Shown here: positions 1-10,375 of the stretch, piece after piece
Numbering within the stretch: the first letter of the stretch is position 1
Layout of the letters: each line of letters opens with the position of its first letter
Assembly (NCBI GenBank): GCA_028023455.1
Contig: JAQFVV010006306.1
Span: forward strand, 2,815,001-2,879,000
DNA length: 64,000 nucleotides
From: Epiperipatus broadwayi
Taxonomy: Eukaryota; Onychophora; Udeonychophora; Euonychophora; Peripatidae
Direction of reading: 5' to 3'
Translations under genes and position numbers: made by a program
Notes under the pieces: model-generated
Database searches by the model: none
The model's input: only the letters and a program-made list of their open reading frames with translations
What the model was told of the DNA's origin: nothing

Positions 1-549
1 TAATTTATTCAATTAAAAATTACCATGATCATAATATTGGCCTTTTTTTTTACTTATGGATTTTTTATTTTAGTTGTTGATCATTTTGTATATATCAAGA
101 CATATTTCCCCATGCATGCACACAATGTATTTATTAGTAAGACTGTGCTCTTACCAATTCACCTAAGTTTCAGTATTATTTTATGACCTAAAATATTAGT
201 ATGAAACCTTTTGTCTAAATGCAGCTATTTTAGATCATTTTTTGTTATTCATACAGGGGACACTTTAAAAAAACAATTTTATAAGAGAAAATGAATACTT
301 GTTTGTTGTTTAGTTCTTTTTAAAAAAAATTAAATTAAATATTAAGATAAATTAAACTGCAGTAGAAGCAGCTTCTTTTAAATAAGTTTCAAGATAGAAA
401 CAAAGTATATCATTCACTCCCTCATACTATATATCAATTGACAATTTGTTCTAATTTGAAAACTAAATATGCATGTAATTAATTATATAAAATAAATAAA
501 ATGTCTGTTAATTAAAAACAAAATTGTAATTATAATTGAAATAATAAAT
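1..549. other. AT-rich stretch, nothing recognised
   Basis: No open frame, terminal repeat or RNA-like fold is evident. The sequence is low-complexity AT-rich DNA up to the TTAA that precedes the hairpin at 554. Confidence 0.6.
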
Positions 550-553
550 TTAA

Positions 554-713
554 CGGTTTACAAACAATCCTTAAATCCGTAGAAGTACTTTCGGTTAATT
601 TCTTAAACCTGCCTCAACTGCCATTAAATTCAATGGCAGTTGAGGCAGGTTTAAGAAATTAACCGAAAGTACTTCTGCAGATTTAAGGATTGTTTGTAAT
701 TGTTTGTAAACCA
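554..713. mobile_element. Foldback MITE flanked by TTAA
   Basis: Two arms of about 75 bp are near-perfect reverse complements around the centre at 621-636 (ccattaaattcaatgg). The outer ends read CGGTTTAC and GTAAACCA. A TTAA lies directly outside each end (550-553 and 714-717), which is the target duplication typical of piggyBac-type transposition. The right arm has a small internal duplication of tgtttgtaat. No coding capacity. The family assignment rests only on TTAA, since the ends do not start with the usual CCC of piggyBac. Confidence 0.75.
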
Positions 714-856
714 TTAAATGCAATTAATTATGTAATAATAAATTAATTTTTCTAGCACAGAGTAGATTGTAATTCTATTTAGAGGGTAATCGTTCTTTCT
801 CACTAGCCCATGCTAGAATATTAAATTGCAATGTTAAATGCAAGGATAGTCTAGCT

Positions 857-1257
857 CAGGGATCCCTAACCCTATGCCCGTGGGCACCATGGTGCCCGCA
901 GACCATTTTACGTGTGCCCGCCGCTATCCGAACATGATAAAAAATTATTTATCTGATACAAATAAATTTAATTTTTAAAATTTCTTATATAAATTATTGT
1001 ATTATATTGTAATCAAATTGTAGGGCATATTATACTTTTACAACATAAAAATATAAACATTAATTATATATTAAAATTTTATTTTTGAAATAAATATTTT
1101 TTTGTGTATTATGTGTATTATTAACAATATCCAACTATAAATTTACATTGAAAAAATAAATGGTGTTCGCCACCTGGTTGAAAAAAATAAATGGTGCCCG
1201 CCATCTGGCTGGTATTATAGAATGTGCTTTTAAGTGCAAAAAGGTTGGGGACCCCTG
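857..1257. mobile_element. hAT-like non-autonomous element
   Basis: The left end begins cagggatccctaacc and the right end finishes ggttggggacccctg, an imperfect inverted repeat of the CAGGGGTCCCCAACC kind found on hAT transposons. The interior is AT-rich with two short tandem copies of a segment containing aaataaatggtg near 1160-1215, and it has no transposase. The 8-bp flanks (gtctagct, gacgctcc) no longer match well, so the insertion is old. Confidence 0.6.
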
Positions 1258-1609
1258 GACGCTCCAGCCATATGATAAAGACTTTGAGAAAATAAGAATG
1301 GCCATCTTAATTTTAAACCCAAATGCACTTATATGGGTCAATCTTAAATGCAATATATATATATTGTTGGAGATCTAGGCAAAAAATAACATTCTTAATA
1401 TCTCTAAATTATAAAGTTTTTAAAAATAATAATTCATATTTACGTATGTATACACAATCATGGTTATATATATATTTGCAGAAATTCATAGTTCATGATG
1501 TGGATTTTGCATTTTTTTAAAAGTCAAAACTAAAATATCACACATATATATATATATATGCATAAGTTTTCTTGTCAAAGGTAAACTTTTTTCTTCCTCT
1601 GTCTAACAA
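1258..1609. other. No recognised feature
   Basis: AT-rich with TA dinucleotide runs (for example 1543-1560). Short frames here have no recognisable homology. Confidence 0.5.
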
Positions 1610-1619
1610 TTTTGTTTAT

Positions 1620-1700
1620 TATATAAGGGATTCGAACTCAGACTTTCACACGATCCTCAACTCTCCATGCCATCTCATATTGCTGATCCACCTGATTTTG
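1620..1700. repeat. Family C repeat, partial copy without ribozyme
   Basis: The segment starting gggattcgaactcagac, followed by a block ending in a version of catctcatattgctg, is shared with 1950-2020 and, more distantly, with the outer part of the 30.2-kb pair. It stops before the hammerhead portion. Confidence 0.6.
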
Positions 1701-1949
1701 TTTATTAAAAATTGCTGCATAAATACTTGCTTGCTAATCATTATATTTTTCTAACTGCATTGTGAATTGTATCTTTTTTAGAATAGCATATTCAAGTTGA
1801 TAAACATTGAATCCAAAGTAGATTTCAGGCAGCTGGTGGCTTCATAGTTTTGTAACCACTTAACATAATGTTGGCTTCTTTAACGTCTATCTTCCAAGAG
1901 CAGTAATACATTGTACAGGCTTTAAACCTGCATTTATATATGTAATATA

Positions 1950-2275
1950 TGCGGGATTCGAACTCAGACTTTTACACGACCGACTACTCTCAGTGCCATC
2001 TCATATTGCTGACCCACCTGATCACGCACATGTTGAAAAGATAAATAATCTCCAATGTACGTATTTCATGCTAAACCAGTAATCATCAGTTGGTCCAGAT
2101 TACTATCCTCACACATATATACAATCAGTGCTCAGCTTTATACTAAGATAGCCAGTCTTCATACTTTAATGGACAGACTTCAAACTATTCCAACTCACAA
2201 CTCTTCAGCCTTCATTTTCATTAAAAATGTGACGATGGAGCGTTCAAAGCTCTTGTTAGTGCCAAGGTAAAGAGA
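1950..2275. mobile_element. Family C hammerhead-bearing repeat
   Basis: This copy runs from gcgggattcgaactcagac through a hammerhead on the minus strand (2043-2100) to a tail around 2270. Matching segments occur at 30.2-30.5 kb, 30.6-30.9 kb (opposite orientation) and 51.5-51.7 kb. There is no protein. I read it as a pLTR-like or retrozyme-like remnant; that label is inference from the ribozyme. Confidence 0.6.
2043..2100 (-). ncRNA. Hammerhead ribozyme, family C, nearly intact
   Basis: On the minus strand CCAA is followed by CTGATGA, a weak stem II, GAA, an almost palindromic stem III and TTGG that closes stem I. A second helix, AATC with GATT, extends stem I past a bulge. The base at position 16.1 is C instead of U, which breaks the A-U pair beside the cleavage site, and stem II has an A-C mismatch. 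Confidence 0.6.
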
Positions 2276-2280
2276 GTTTC

Positions 2281-2755
2281 TAAAAGAACTCATACTTATA
2301 TACTTCAATTGTTTTTCAAAGGAAAATGTTTTATATACTATAATTATTTATTTAGTTAAATTTTTATCTTAGAGTAACAGCTTTATCAGCTCTACCTAAT
2401 TACAATTTATTTTCTTATTCTATTATTTCCAAAACAACAACACTAAAATGCAATCTTAAGATAAATTCTTAATTTTTTTATAAGATAAATTCTTAATTTT
2501 TTTAATCTCCTTATTTATTTATGAATTATATTCTTAATTTTTTTAATCTCCTTATTTACTTATATTTATTAAACTAAACCCAAATGTAGATGTTTTAATT
2601 AAATATAAATATTTTTTACTTTTAAGATTAATTTTTAAATTAATCTACCTTATTTAATTTTATTACGTTGTTTTTGAAATAATATAGCATTTAAATGCAT
2701 CTTCTACCGTACATTTCTTTCACTTATAATTTGAAGTACTGTACTTTTTTTTCAG
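2281..2755. repeat. AT-rich with short tandem repeats
   Basis: Three diverged copies of a segment containing attcttaattttttt lie at 2463-2550. Nothing else is recognised here. Confidence 0.5.
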
Positions 2756-2759
2756 TCAA

Positions 2760-2850
2760 GCGTTTGATGGTCGAGTGATCAGCACAGCTGCCTTACAAGC
2801 AGTTGTCCCGGGTTCGTTTCCCGGCCGATGCTTTCATACAAAAAAAAAGT
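2760..2850 (+). repeat. tRNA-derived SINE
   Basis: A 72-nt tRNA-like body (2760-2831) is followed by a short tail and an A run. Box A-like tggtcgagtga and box B-like gggttcgtttcccgg are visible, and the anticodon arm is gctgc/gcagt. At least six related copies occur in the window, with a shared 3' tail of the type tgacacat, which marks a dispersed SINE and not a tRNA gene. Confidence 0.75.
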
Positions 2851-2950
2851 ACTTTTTAATCCTAAACCTTTCATCAGTTTTGATAATAAAAACTAGATAC
2901 ATTATTTTATTCTATATTAAAATAATATTTTATATAGCGCTATATTTTTA

Positions 2951-3077
2951 TAAACAGTAATAATATTCAGCTATTAAGCTAAAGCGCATGCGCTTGGAAG
3001 ATTTAAATCATAAATTGAGAGTATTCATGTATAATTTAAATCTTCAAAGCTTAGTAGCTGATTATTATTACTGTTTA
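2951..3077. repeat. Palindromic MITE-like repeat
   Basis: Thirty-base outer arms (2951-2980 and 3048-3077) are near reverse complements, and the inner part contains aagcgcatgcgctt. The flank gcgctatattttta and this inner motif recur in the palindrome near 8.2-8.5 kb, so the two are related. There is no coding capacity. Confidence 0.65.
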
Positions 3078-3405
3078 TTCTATATTATAAAATACTATTT
3101 AGTTTTTTTTTTTAAATTTAAATTCTTCATATTTTAACAATAACTAATGTAATTATATTATTATTTTGTTATATTCATTATAATGTTAACTGTGTAAAAT
3201 GTTCTGACATTTAGTACAGGAAAGATAGACATATGTTTATATATTTTAGCTTTTATTCATGTTTCGTATGCATTCAATAAATTATATCATAACCATAAGC
3301 TGTTTGGGATTTTATTATAGATGGTCTTTATATATACTCGGATAGCTATTTTTGTACTTGATTATTTAAATTTATTGTTTGTTATTTAAATATGTTTAAA
3401 GTTCT
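3078..3405. other. No recognised feature
   Basis: AT-rich spacer downstream (on the minus strand) of the dead PLE stop codon at 3406-3408. It may hold the decayed PLE 3' end, but I cannot show that. Confidence 0.4.
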
Positions 3406-3817
3406 TCAAAGAGACCACTTTTTTTTGAAAGGAGGATTTTGGTATCTTTTCTGTTTATATCAAATTCATTCGTGGCTATTATCCAAGCCTCCTTGATTCT
3501 TTCATTTTTTTATCTTCCCTCTCTGTGCAAATGACATTCGTCTTGAACAGATCAAATTTATCGCCTGGTTTGTTGTTCATGTTCTATGAATATTGAAGAA
3601 TATTTCACTACTTCTCATGGTCCTGTTATATAAATAATTGTGCTGGGCCAGCCTTGTTGACAAATTTGCTCGTCTTTCCATAATATACGTGTTTGCAGTT
3701 GACTTTGATTTTAAAACAGACAAAACTCACTATATATATTTTGCCACACACAGCAAGCTAGAGTAATCAATGGATGACAGAAGGCTTGTGTATAAAATCC
3801 CCATCTAGTGCCTACTT

Positions 3818-3876
3818 ATCCAATATCCCCAGACTAGTTTCTGACTTATGGCCTTCGTCAGTGAGGAGCCTTGGAT
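3818..3876 (-). ncRNA. Hammerhead ribozyme, family A, intact core
   Basis: Minus strand order: stem I 5' strand ATCCAA-loop-TCCTCA, CTGACGA, a stem II of GGC and GTC around loop CATAA, GAA, stem III ACTAGT, C17, then TGGGGA-loop-TTGGAT. The two stem I helices pair over six positions each (with one G-U), separated by an internal loop suited to loop-loop contact. All core bases C3 to A9 and G12 to A14 are present. An A on each side of stem II (A-A at 10.1/11.1) differs from the usual G-C. Confidence 0.75.
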
Positions 3877-4273
3877 TTGAGAGCACTGCACCTATATCTT
3901 AGGATCTGATGCAACCCTCTAGCAACCACCTTTTATCTCCATTTAATTACAAAACTATGAGTCTTAAACTGAAAACACCTTAATGTTTTCAATCCAAGCC
4001 CATTAGCTTATATAGTCATTTGGGTCTGAACCCAGTTCAGTACCCATACATTTTGGGGTCTTTGGTTCTTTAATAACCATAACTACTACTATCCTATTAG
4101 GCAGGATTGGTTTTAAGCCAATAAATGTCACATGACCACTCCTTATGCTTGTGTATAATTGTTGTTAAAACAGGCTAAATTCACTATATATATATTTTGC
4201 CACACATAGCAAGCTAGAGTAATCAATGGATGACAGAAGGTTTGTGCATAAAATCCCCATCTAGTTCCTAATC

Positions 4274-4332
4274 ATCCAATATCCCCAGACTAGATTCCGG
4301 CTTATGACTTTCGTCAGTGAGGAGCCTTGAAT
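4274..4332 (-). ncRNA. Hammerhead remnant, family A
   Basis: CTGACGA and both stem I helices persist, but the GAAAC segment has become GAATC with a change next to it (plus strand tagattccgg where intact copies read tagtttctgg). Probably inactive. Confidence 0.6.
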
Positions 4333-4393
4333 CTGAGAGCACTGCATCTAGGTCTTAGGATCTTATGCAACCCTCCAGCAACACTGCTCTCAG

Positions 4394-4452
4394 ATTCAAG
4401 GCTCCTCATTGACAAAGGCCATAAGCCAGAAACTAGTTTGGGGATATTGGAT
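4394..4452 (+). ncRNA. Hammerhead remnant, family A
   Basis: This is the inverted partner of the copies at 3818 and 4274. Its core reads TTGACAA where CTGANGA is needed, so C3 and G8 are lost. GAAACTAGT and the stem I partners remain. Inactive by inspection. Confidence 0.6.
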
Positions 4453-5240
4453 GAGTAGGCACTAGATGGAAATTTTATGCACAAGCCTTCTGTCATCCAT
4501 TGATTACTCTAGCTTGCTGTGTGTGGCAAAATATATATAGTGAGTTTTGCCTGTTTTAACAACAGTTATAAACAAGCATAAGAGGAGGTGGTCATGTGAC
4601 ATTTATTGACTTTGATTTTGTAAACTATTTGATGAGCTGCTTCTGTAGTCAGTTCATCTTTCAAGTTATTCAAAGGAACAAATGTTTTTTAAATTTTTGA
4701 GTCACTTTTGGTACATATGGGAGGCTTGTCTATTTTTTGTTCTCGCTAGATTGTGGTTGTAATAGTTTTTTAAGCTTGCTATTATAAAATCCATCTATCA
4801 TGTTATAAATGTTATTATTGATGTTGTATCCCAGGTTTCTTAAGTCTCTGATAGATACATCAACATTGTTTTCCGATCTCTTTTGAATTTACAAAGTTTT
4901 AAATTCCTGTAAATTAAATCTTTAAGACTGCCATTATTTATGGCCATAGGAGTTAGAGATTTGTGATGGATGTCTTCTCTAATGTTTATTGATTTCAGTA
5001 TCATTCTGTAGTGTAAAGTGTCTTGTTTCCCTTTGCATGCCAAAATCCAAAAAATCTAAAATTTTATTATATTCATTATAAAATATTTTATTGTTTAATA
5101 GCCCTTCAAAGATTTCATTGCTGTTCCGTTTCACATGTACTATTAACCAGCCCTTCCTAATATGTAAGATCACATGGGTGACCATGAAGTTAGATATATT
5201 ATCTAATTCAGTATGTATGTAGATGTTGAATTTCAGCAAA

Positions 5241-6110
5241 TATTTATTCTTTTTAATATTTTAATAAAAGACGCTCTTTGATTTTCCATTTTATCATAAC
5301 TGTCAAAAAAGTGTTTACATGGTGATATGGAAATAAGAATCATCAGAAGTAAATATAAGTAAATAGATGGTAATAGAGCATTATCAGTAATTAGTGAACA
5401 ATTCATTCTTTTTTATTGGATTTACAAGAGTCATACTATATAATCTTATGCCAATCATCATCAAAACAATGCCCTTATGAGGCATAATGTTATAAAAGAG
5501 CAATAATCAATATTTGTTGTTGCAAGCACATTTATGTGCTAAAATAACTAAAACTAAGAATATAACCAAAAGTGCTAAGATCATTACAACACTCCTGATC
5601 ATTACCAGTGTTCAAGGCTGTCCGGTACTATGTGTCTACTAGCCATAAATAATCTTCATCATATAACTTATAAATAAATCACATGGATTTTAAAGAGTAA
5701 TCTAAAGGCCATATAAATAATTCAAAAGAGAAGTATATAGATATTTGCATTTGCATACTCCAATGCCATTATGTTCAGAACTAGCTTTGATATAACAATT
5801 GATTGTTTAACATATGTGAACAAGATTATATACACAAAATACCTTACCCATTAATAAATAAATTTACTGGGATAATTTAAAAACAATATTCGTTAATTGT
5901 AAAAAATATTTTAGGATGTATCAATGATTTCTATTATAAAAACCAATATTAGTCAGTAAACAATTATTACAATTATTTAATTTCCATAGAACATAATTCA
6001 TATTGTTATGATTAGATGATTCCCTTTAAACCTATATAAATATATTATTACTTTATCTTTCTTATTGCATTACCAAATCCATATAATATTCATATCATTT
6101 ACGTGCTTTA
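5241..6110. other. No recognised feature
   Basis: AT-rich DNA without a supported frame, inverted repeat or RNA gene. It may include the eroded N-terminal part of the dead PLE at 3.4-5.2 kb. Confidence 0.4.
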
Positions 6111-6125
6111 TTACTTTTTGCAATC

Positions 6126-6175
6126 CACTATTGACAGTTTCGGTTGCCCCAGCAATCTTCTTCAGAACTATAACA
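6126..6175 (-). ncRNA. Hammerhead-like motif, family D
   Basis: Minus strand: CTGAAGA, an extra A, a stem II GATTGC/GCAACC with loop TGGG and one A-C mismatch, GAAA, then CTGTC. Stem I pairs TATAGTT with AATAGTG with one mismatch and several G-U. Confidence 0.55.
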
Positions 6176-6433
6176 AACACATTACAAATACATGAATACA
6201 AATATACATGAACATGTAATTTTACATTATATATGTAGATATATGCTATCTTATAATCATTATTTATATACCCACATATATCTTTATATACCTCTCTATA
6301 TATAATTGTTATCTTTTTTATATATTATACATTTTAATCTTTTTTATATTCTATATTTATCAATCAATACTTCCTATATATATAAAATGTAAAATTTTTA
6401 TGGATATTTTTGTATTCATGTATTTGTATTGTG

Positions 6434-6484
6434 TTTTAGTTCTGAAGAAGATTGCTGGGGCAATCGAAACTGTCAATAGTGTGT
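6434..6484 (+). ncRNA. Hammerhead-like motif, family D, core conserved
   Basis: CTGAAGA and GAAA are intact, stem II is a perfect six-pair GATTGC/GCAATC with loop TGGG, and the cleavage triplet is GTC. An extra A follows A9, as in the partner arm. Stem I is weak, so activity is uncertain. Confidence 0.55.
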
Positions 6485-6495
6485 TGTAAAAAGCA

Positions 6496-6975
6496 TTATA
6501 AAAAGTAGTTAAGAACATAACTGATATTAATATTATATAAATATATTATTGCAAACATATTTTATATGCTTTGATTATTGAAATTAGAAAATTCTTTTAA
6601 TGGCTTTATATGCTTTATTTCTAGGATGCTTTTAATTTAGATTACTAACTTAGTTACTTAGATTACTACCTTAGTTATATGTCTGAGTTATCTATTAATA
6701 TTATATTAGTGTGAAGTAAAGATCATGACCATGTTTCATTAAAATTAGAAGACTGCTATTGGAATGTAGCTATTATTCTGCAAGCCTTATTGAATTGATG
6801 GCAGCAAATAAGCTTCTGGGCATGAGCTATAATCTATTTTTATTACCTTCTCATTTCTACTAACAGTAAACAGATATATTTTCAATTTTAAGTTATTTTC
6901 AAAATTTATATACATTCGTCTGTAATATTTGATAGACTACTAAAACATCACATGACCTCCATCTCATCCTTGTTC
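6496..6975. other. No recognised feature
   Basis: AT-rich spacer between a family D and a family A element; no supported frame. Confidence 0.45.
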
Positions 6976-7089
6976 AATCTGTTAAAACACTAGCAGCTCT
7001 CTCCATACAGTAGGGCCACACAGTGTAAGCCATAGTAATCAATGGATGCTGGAAGATTTGTGCCTCAAAATCCTTATATAAGGACCCAC

Positions 7090-7148
7090 ATCCAATATCT
7101 CCAGCTTAGTTTCTAAGTTGTGGCTTTCGTCAATGAGGAGTCTTGGAT
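7090..7148 (-). ncRNA. Hammerhead remnant, family A
   Basis: The core begins TTGACGA (C3 changed) and the cleavage triplet GTC has become AGC. Stem I helices are still recognisable. Confidence 0.55.
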
Positions 7149-7198
7149 TGATCTGGAGATTTGCATTAGATCCAAAGATCGAGGTACAGTACTCTCAA

Positions 7199-7257
7199 AT
7201 CCAAGGCTCCTCACAGATAAAAGGTACAAATTAGAAACTAAATTGAGGATATTGGAT
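7199..7257 (+). ncRNA. Hammerhead remnant, family A
   Basis: The CTGANGA box is replaced by CAGATAA and the triplet by AAT; GAAAC and stem I remain. Inactive. Confidence 0.5.
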
Positions 7258-7594
7258 GAGTCGGTACTATATAGGGATTTTGATGCACAAACATTATAGC
7301 AGCCATTGATTATTATGGTTTCCACTGAGTGCCAATACTGTGCTACTGTTTTATAAATTATGTAAGTGTAATAATGGTGGGCATATGATGTTTTAGTAGT
7401 TTGATATCAATCCTGGTCAAAATGTATTGGTGATTGTATTATTGAACAACCAAAGATCCTTATGAGTGTACAACCAAATTAGCTTGAATTTGAAAACATT
7501 ATTGTGTCTTCATTTTGAGTGTATAGCGTTATGGTTAACTAAAAAGATAAAATGTGGCTGCTTAGATACAAAGATTTAGATGCAGTGTTCTCCG

Positions 7595-7652
7595 ACCCAA
7601 GCCTCTTCATTGATGGAACCTATAAGTTAGTACTAGTCTGGGGATATTAAAT
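7595..7652 (+). ncRNA. Hammerhead remnant, family A
   Basis: Reads TTGATGG for the core box and GTAC for GAAAC, but keeps TAGTCTGGGGATATT. Inactive. Confidence 0.5.
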
Positions 7653-7866
7653 GAGTAGGGACTAAATAGATATTTTGATGCCCTATTCTTTTAACATCCA
7701 TTGATTACTATGGTTTGCAATTTTGAAGAGAATTGTTGTTTTAATATTTGACAAATTTTAATTTTATTGTCATATGGATGTATCTTATTTATTAAATAAT
7801 TCTATCACTCAATAAATAGATTCTAACATTGTAAACATTCATAGTTGAGTTAACTATGGTCTAAGC

Positions 7867-8672
7867 CAGGGGTGGGTGAACGGTCGATCACGATCATGCA
7901 CAGCTTGACAGTCTGTCGCAGACTTTTCTGCCATTAGATTACTGTTGTCTTCTCATTGTACATTTCATCTCAATACTATGGCATCTTAAATGATGTGATA
8001 GTGTTCGAGCCGCATTACAATGTAATATCTATATGTGTTTTTACATATTTTGTTTTTCTCTTATTCTAAAAAATTTAGCAACTAAGAAATTTGCATTAAA
8101 AGATACTACGTTTTTTGGCTTGAAGATGAATTTGTTATATACTATATAACAAATTTTATATATTATATAACAAAATTTTATACTAATCAATAAAATGAGA
8201 TATTATTTTATATAGCGCTATGTTTTTTATGTAATTAGCAATTAAGCCAATGCACATGCGCTTTAAAGATAAATTATAAATGAATACTCTTAATTTTTCC
8301 AGACACGAGATATAGTATTTGAGAAAGAATGGAATGAATCCACCCATTCTTTTGACCCAAACGTTTAGGTATGGGCAAATCTTAAGTGTGTGGAATTAAG
8401 AGCGTGAAGGTGTTACACAGAATGCGTGGATTCATTCCATTCTTTCTCAGATACTATATCTCGTGTCTGGAAAAATTAAGAGTATTCATTTATAATTTAT
8501 CTTTAAAGCGCATGTGCATTGGCTTAATCGCTAATATTACTATTAAATAATCAATAAAGAAAATTTAAATTTTATAAGATATTATTTATTCCTTTATTAC
8601 CCAAAAAGTCGATCGCTGATAGATAATAAATATAAAAGTCGATCATGCTACTTTTAAGTTTACCTACTCCTG
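7867..8672. mobile_element. hAT-like non-autonomous element
   Basis: The left end caggggtgggtgaac and the right end gtttacctactcctg are imperfect inverted repeats of a hAT type, and both ends carry a gatc-containing subterminal motif. The 8-bp flanks gtctaagc and gtttatcc agree at five of eight positions, compatible with an old duplication. A separate palindrome is nested inside at 8234-8535. Confidence 0.6.
8234..8535. repeat. Long palindrome nested in hAT-like element
   Basis: Arms of about 109 bp (8234-8342 and about 8427-8535) are almost perfect reverse complements around an 85-bp loop. The outer part includes tgcacatgcgctttaaag, also related to the palindrome at 2951-3077. No coding capacity. 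Confidence 0.7.
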
Positions 8673-9685
8673 GTTTATCCATTATTGTAACTTAAATATA
8701 ATTAACCTCCACTCTACTGGGTAGTATTGTGCTTTTATAGTATATTTATTAGTAAGATTTATAACGAATTAGTACTAATATTCACAACAATGAGCAGTTA
8801 AATCTTAAATAAAAAACATATCCAACATGATAAATATTTTATTTATTAAATTCATTTGTTCATATATATCTTTATATATCTGAAATATTCTAATCACATA
8901 CTATAATTACATTTGACAATATAATTTCCTATTAATAATCTATTTATTTAGCTTGAACTATTTTAATTACATTATTTTTTTCCTTTTATTTCTTAAATAT
9001 TCGTGAAATATATTAATATTTAAGACAGTCATATTTCAATTTTCTTTATTGATTCGGTTAGTAAACATTTATATTTAAAACATTTTGTTAATTAAAATTA
9101 GCTGTAAAAGTTAACTGAATTTTTTTTCTTCTGATTTTTATTCTCCCATGATTTTGAATCATTTCATTTATATTTTGAGAATCGATTATTTAAATGGCGA
9201 GATGTTTTATAGTTGCCAATCAATAATCATTCCTCGCCATCCATCTTAACTCTTTATTTTGTACTTTCCTTTTATTTCATACAATAATAATAATCCCCAG
9301 CCTATTCAAAGGTTTCAACATCAGAACATAAATAGTTTTCCTCCCTCAATAATTCTATATTATGTATTTATCAATTTCTAAAATTACTTTCAAGATTTCA
9401 AATAACCTTATATCCAGTTATGGATATTATAAATGCAATATCCCAAATTAACTCTATATTATTGTGATAATGTCTAATCATTCATTTTAAAGAAAAGTAG
9501 TTTATTGTTTTAATTGATGCATATATGTATTGAGAATAAAATCCATTTGCATGAAAATCTTGTATCATATATATATATATGATAACATTGTGATTACCAG
9601 GGTGTAAAATTCAACATCGTTTTTCATGGTTTCTCGTTTGCAAGATTTATATTTATATATTTTATATTTATTTTTGTTTTGTCAT
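8673..9685. other. No recognised feature
   Basis: AT-rich, with a (TA)n run near 9575. No frame, RNA or terminal repeat could be supported. Confidence 0.5.
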
Positions 9686-9689
9686 ATCT

Positions 9690-10375
9690 GACCCTGCCTT
9701 CAGAAGTGGACTATTCCAGATTCCTTGCCTGATTGGCTAGCACCCAGTTGCTATCCAACGGAATTAAAACCATCACTGTGGTTCGCGCACCCAATCCGCT
9801 TGTTTCCCCGTAAGATAGAAGGTCTGCCTTTAAATAGTCAGCCTTTTGAAGGCAAGGCAGAGAGAGTAATTACTTTTGTTAACCTGAACGACAGAACGTG
9901 CTCTCCATTAAACCTTCTGCCATCTGCAAAGGTATTTATTTATACATTATCATGACGTCCACGCAGTGAGGCAAGTCCACCTATGGACTGGAAACTGCTA
10001 CATCTGAACTAGAGCCGACTCGAGGCAAGCTAACTACATAGCTGGAAGAGTCTTCTTACCAGAACTCATGACGCAGGCTAATCATTAGCTGGAAGAGAGT
10101 TCCATACTTCACACAACTATCTCAGCATTGAAGCATATCAACTGTATTTGTTCATTTGTTAACTAACGTGTGTATATATTTTGTACTAATAAATTATACA
10201 TATTTATTGCTGAATAGTTGTTCGTTTTGTATCTGTTGGTTTGGAAACGAACCTGCAAGCCTAACCAAACACAACAGTTTGAATTCTACTCTTTATAAAT
10301 TAGGAAGAATCCTGGATTATACTTTTTTCCACAAAAAATACTGTTGTGTTAACTCGTATAATTGATTACTATTAC
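9690..10375 (+). other. GC-richer block, possible solo LTR
   Basis: This block is clearly less AT-rich than its surroundings. It has a TATA-like tttaaatag at 9830 and an AATAAA-like signal at 10188, as an LTR might. A 76-residue open frame (9725-9955) has no recognisable domain. I found no TG...CA borders with a target duplication, so the LTR idea is weak; a host promoter or exon is equally possible. Confidence 0.25.

Larger units (their letters stand above)
3713..4605. mobile_element. Family A hammerhead element, non-autonomous, with 14-bp TSD
   Basis: The insertion is bounded by ttgactttgatttt at 3699-3712 and 4606-4619 and splits the endonuclease frame of the dead PLE. Its ends are inverted: aaaacagacaaaactc on the left and gagttttgcctgtttt inside the right end, where about 55 bp extend further. 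It holds two minus-strand and one plus-strand hammerhead motifs and no protein. Inverted arms plus a one-sided extension resemble the pLTRs of Penelope. I infer mobilisation by PLE enzymes. Confidence 0.8.
3406..5240 (-). pseudogene. Dead Penelope-like element (RT end and GIY-YIG endonuclease), interrupted
   Basis: Minus-strand frames match the intact PLE of this window in order. Around 4.8-5.2 kb lies the segment after the RT core, including LIYRNLKLCKF (intact copy: FLYRNHHLCKF). At 4640 and 3690 lies the join into the endonuclease (HQIVYKI, then VYYGKT). At about 3420-3450 lies the C-terminus INRKDT ending in KKWSL and a stop at 3406. Frameshifts and stops are frequent. The reading continues seamlessly when 3713-4605 and one copy of the 14-bp duplication are removed. 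GIY-YIG enzymes cut one strand of DNA to start PLE insertion; this copy cannot make one. The N-terminal RT half is not recognisable. Confidence 0.8.
6115..6495. mobile_element. Family D palindromic hammerhead element
   Basis: Arms of about 90 bp (6115-6215 and 6400-6490) are reverse complements and each carries a hammerhead-like motif. The loop between them is TA-rich. No protein is encoded. The layout equals that of families A, B and C, although the sequence is unrelated. Confidence 0.65.
6978..7720. mobile_element. Family A hammerhead element, degenerate
   Basis: The left part starts in a diverged ctctccatacagtagggcc block and the inverted partner ends near 7350; a further plus-oriented segment runs to about 7720, ending in ccattgattactatggtttgc. 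Three decayed hammerheads lie inside. No target duplication could be found, so borders are approximate. Confidence 0.6.

Noticed and set aside
4314-4496. Small ORF containing SSAYSSNIPKLVSGLWPL, also seen at 17.2, 7.1 and 61.2 kb
   Set aside because: The similar peptides come from the family A hammerhead repeat read in frame; copies carry stops and shifts and differ in frame. The conserved unit is the RNA.
9725-9955. 76-residue ORF in the GC-richer block
   Set aside because: No domain, no homologue I recognise and no splice context; the higher GC alone extends open frames.
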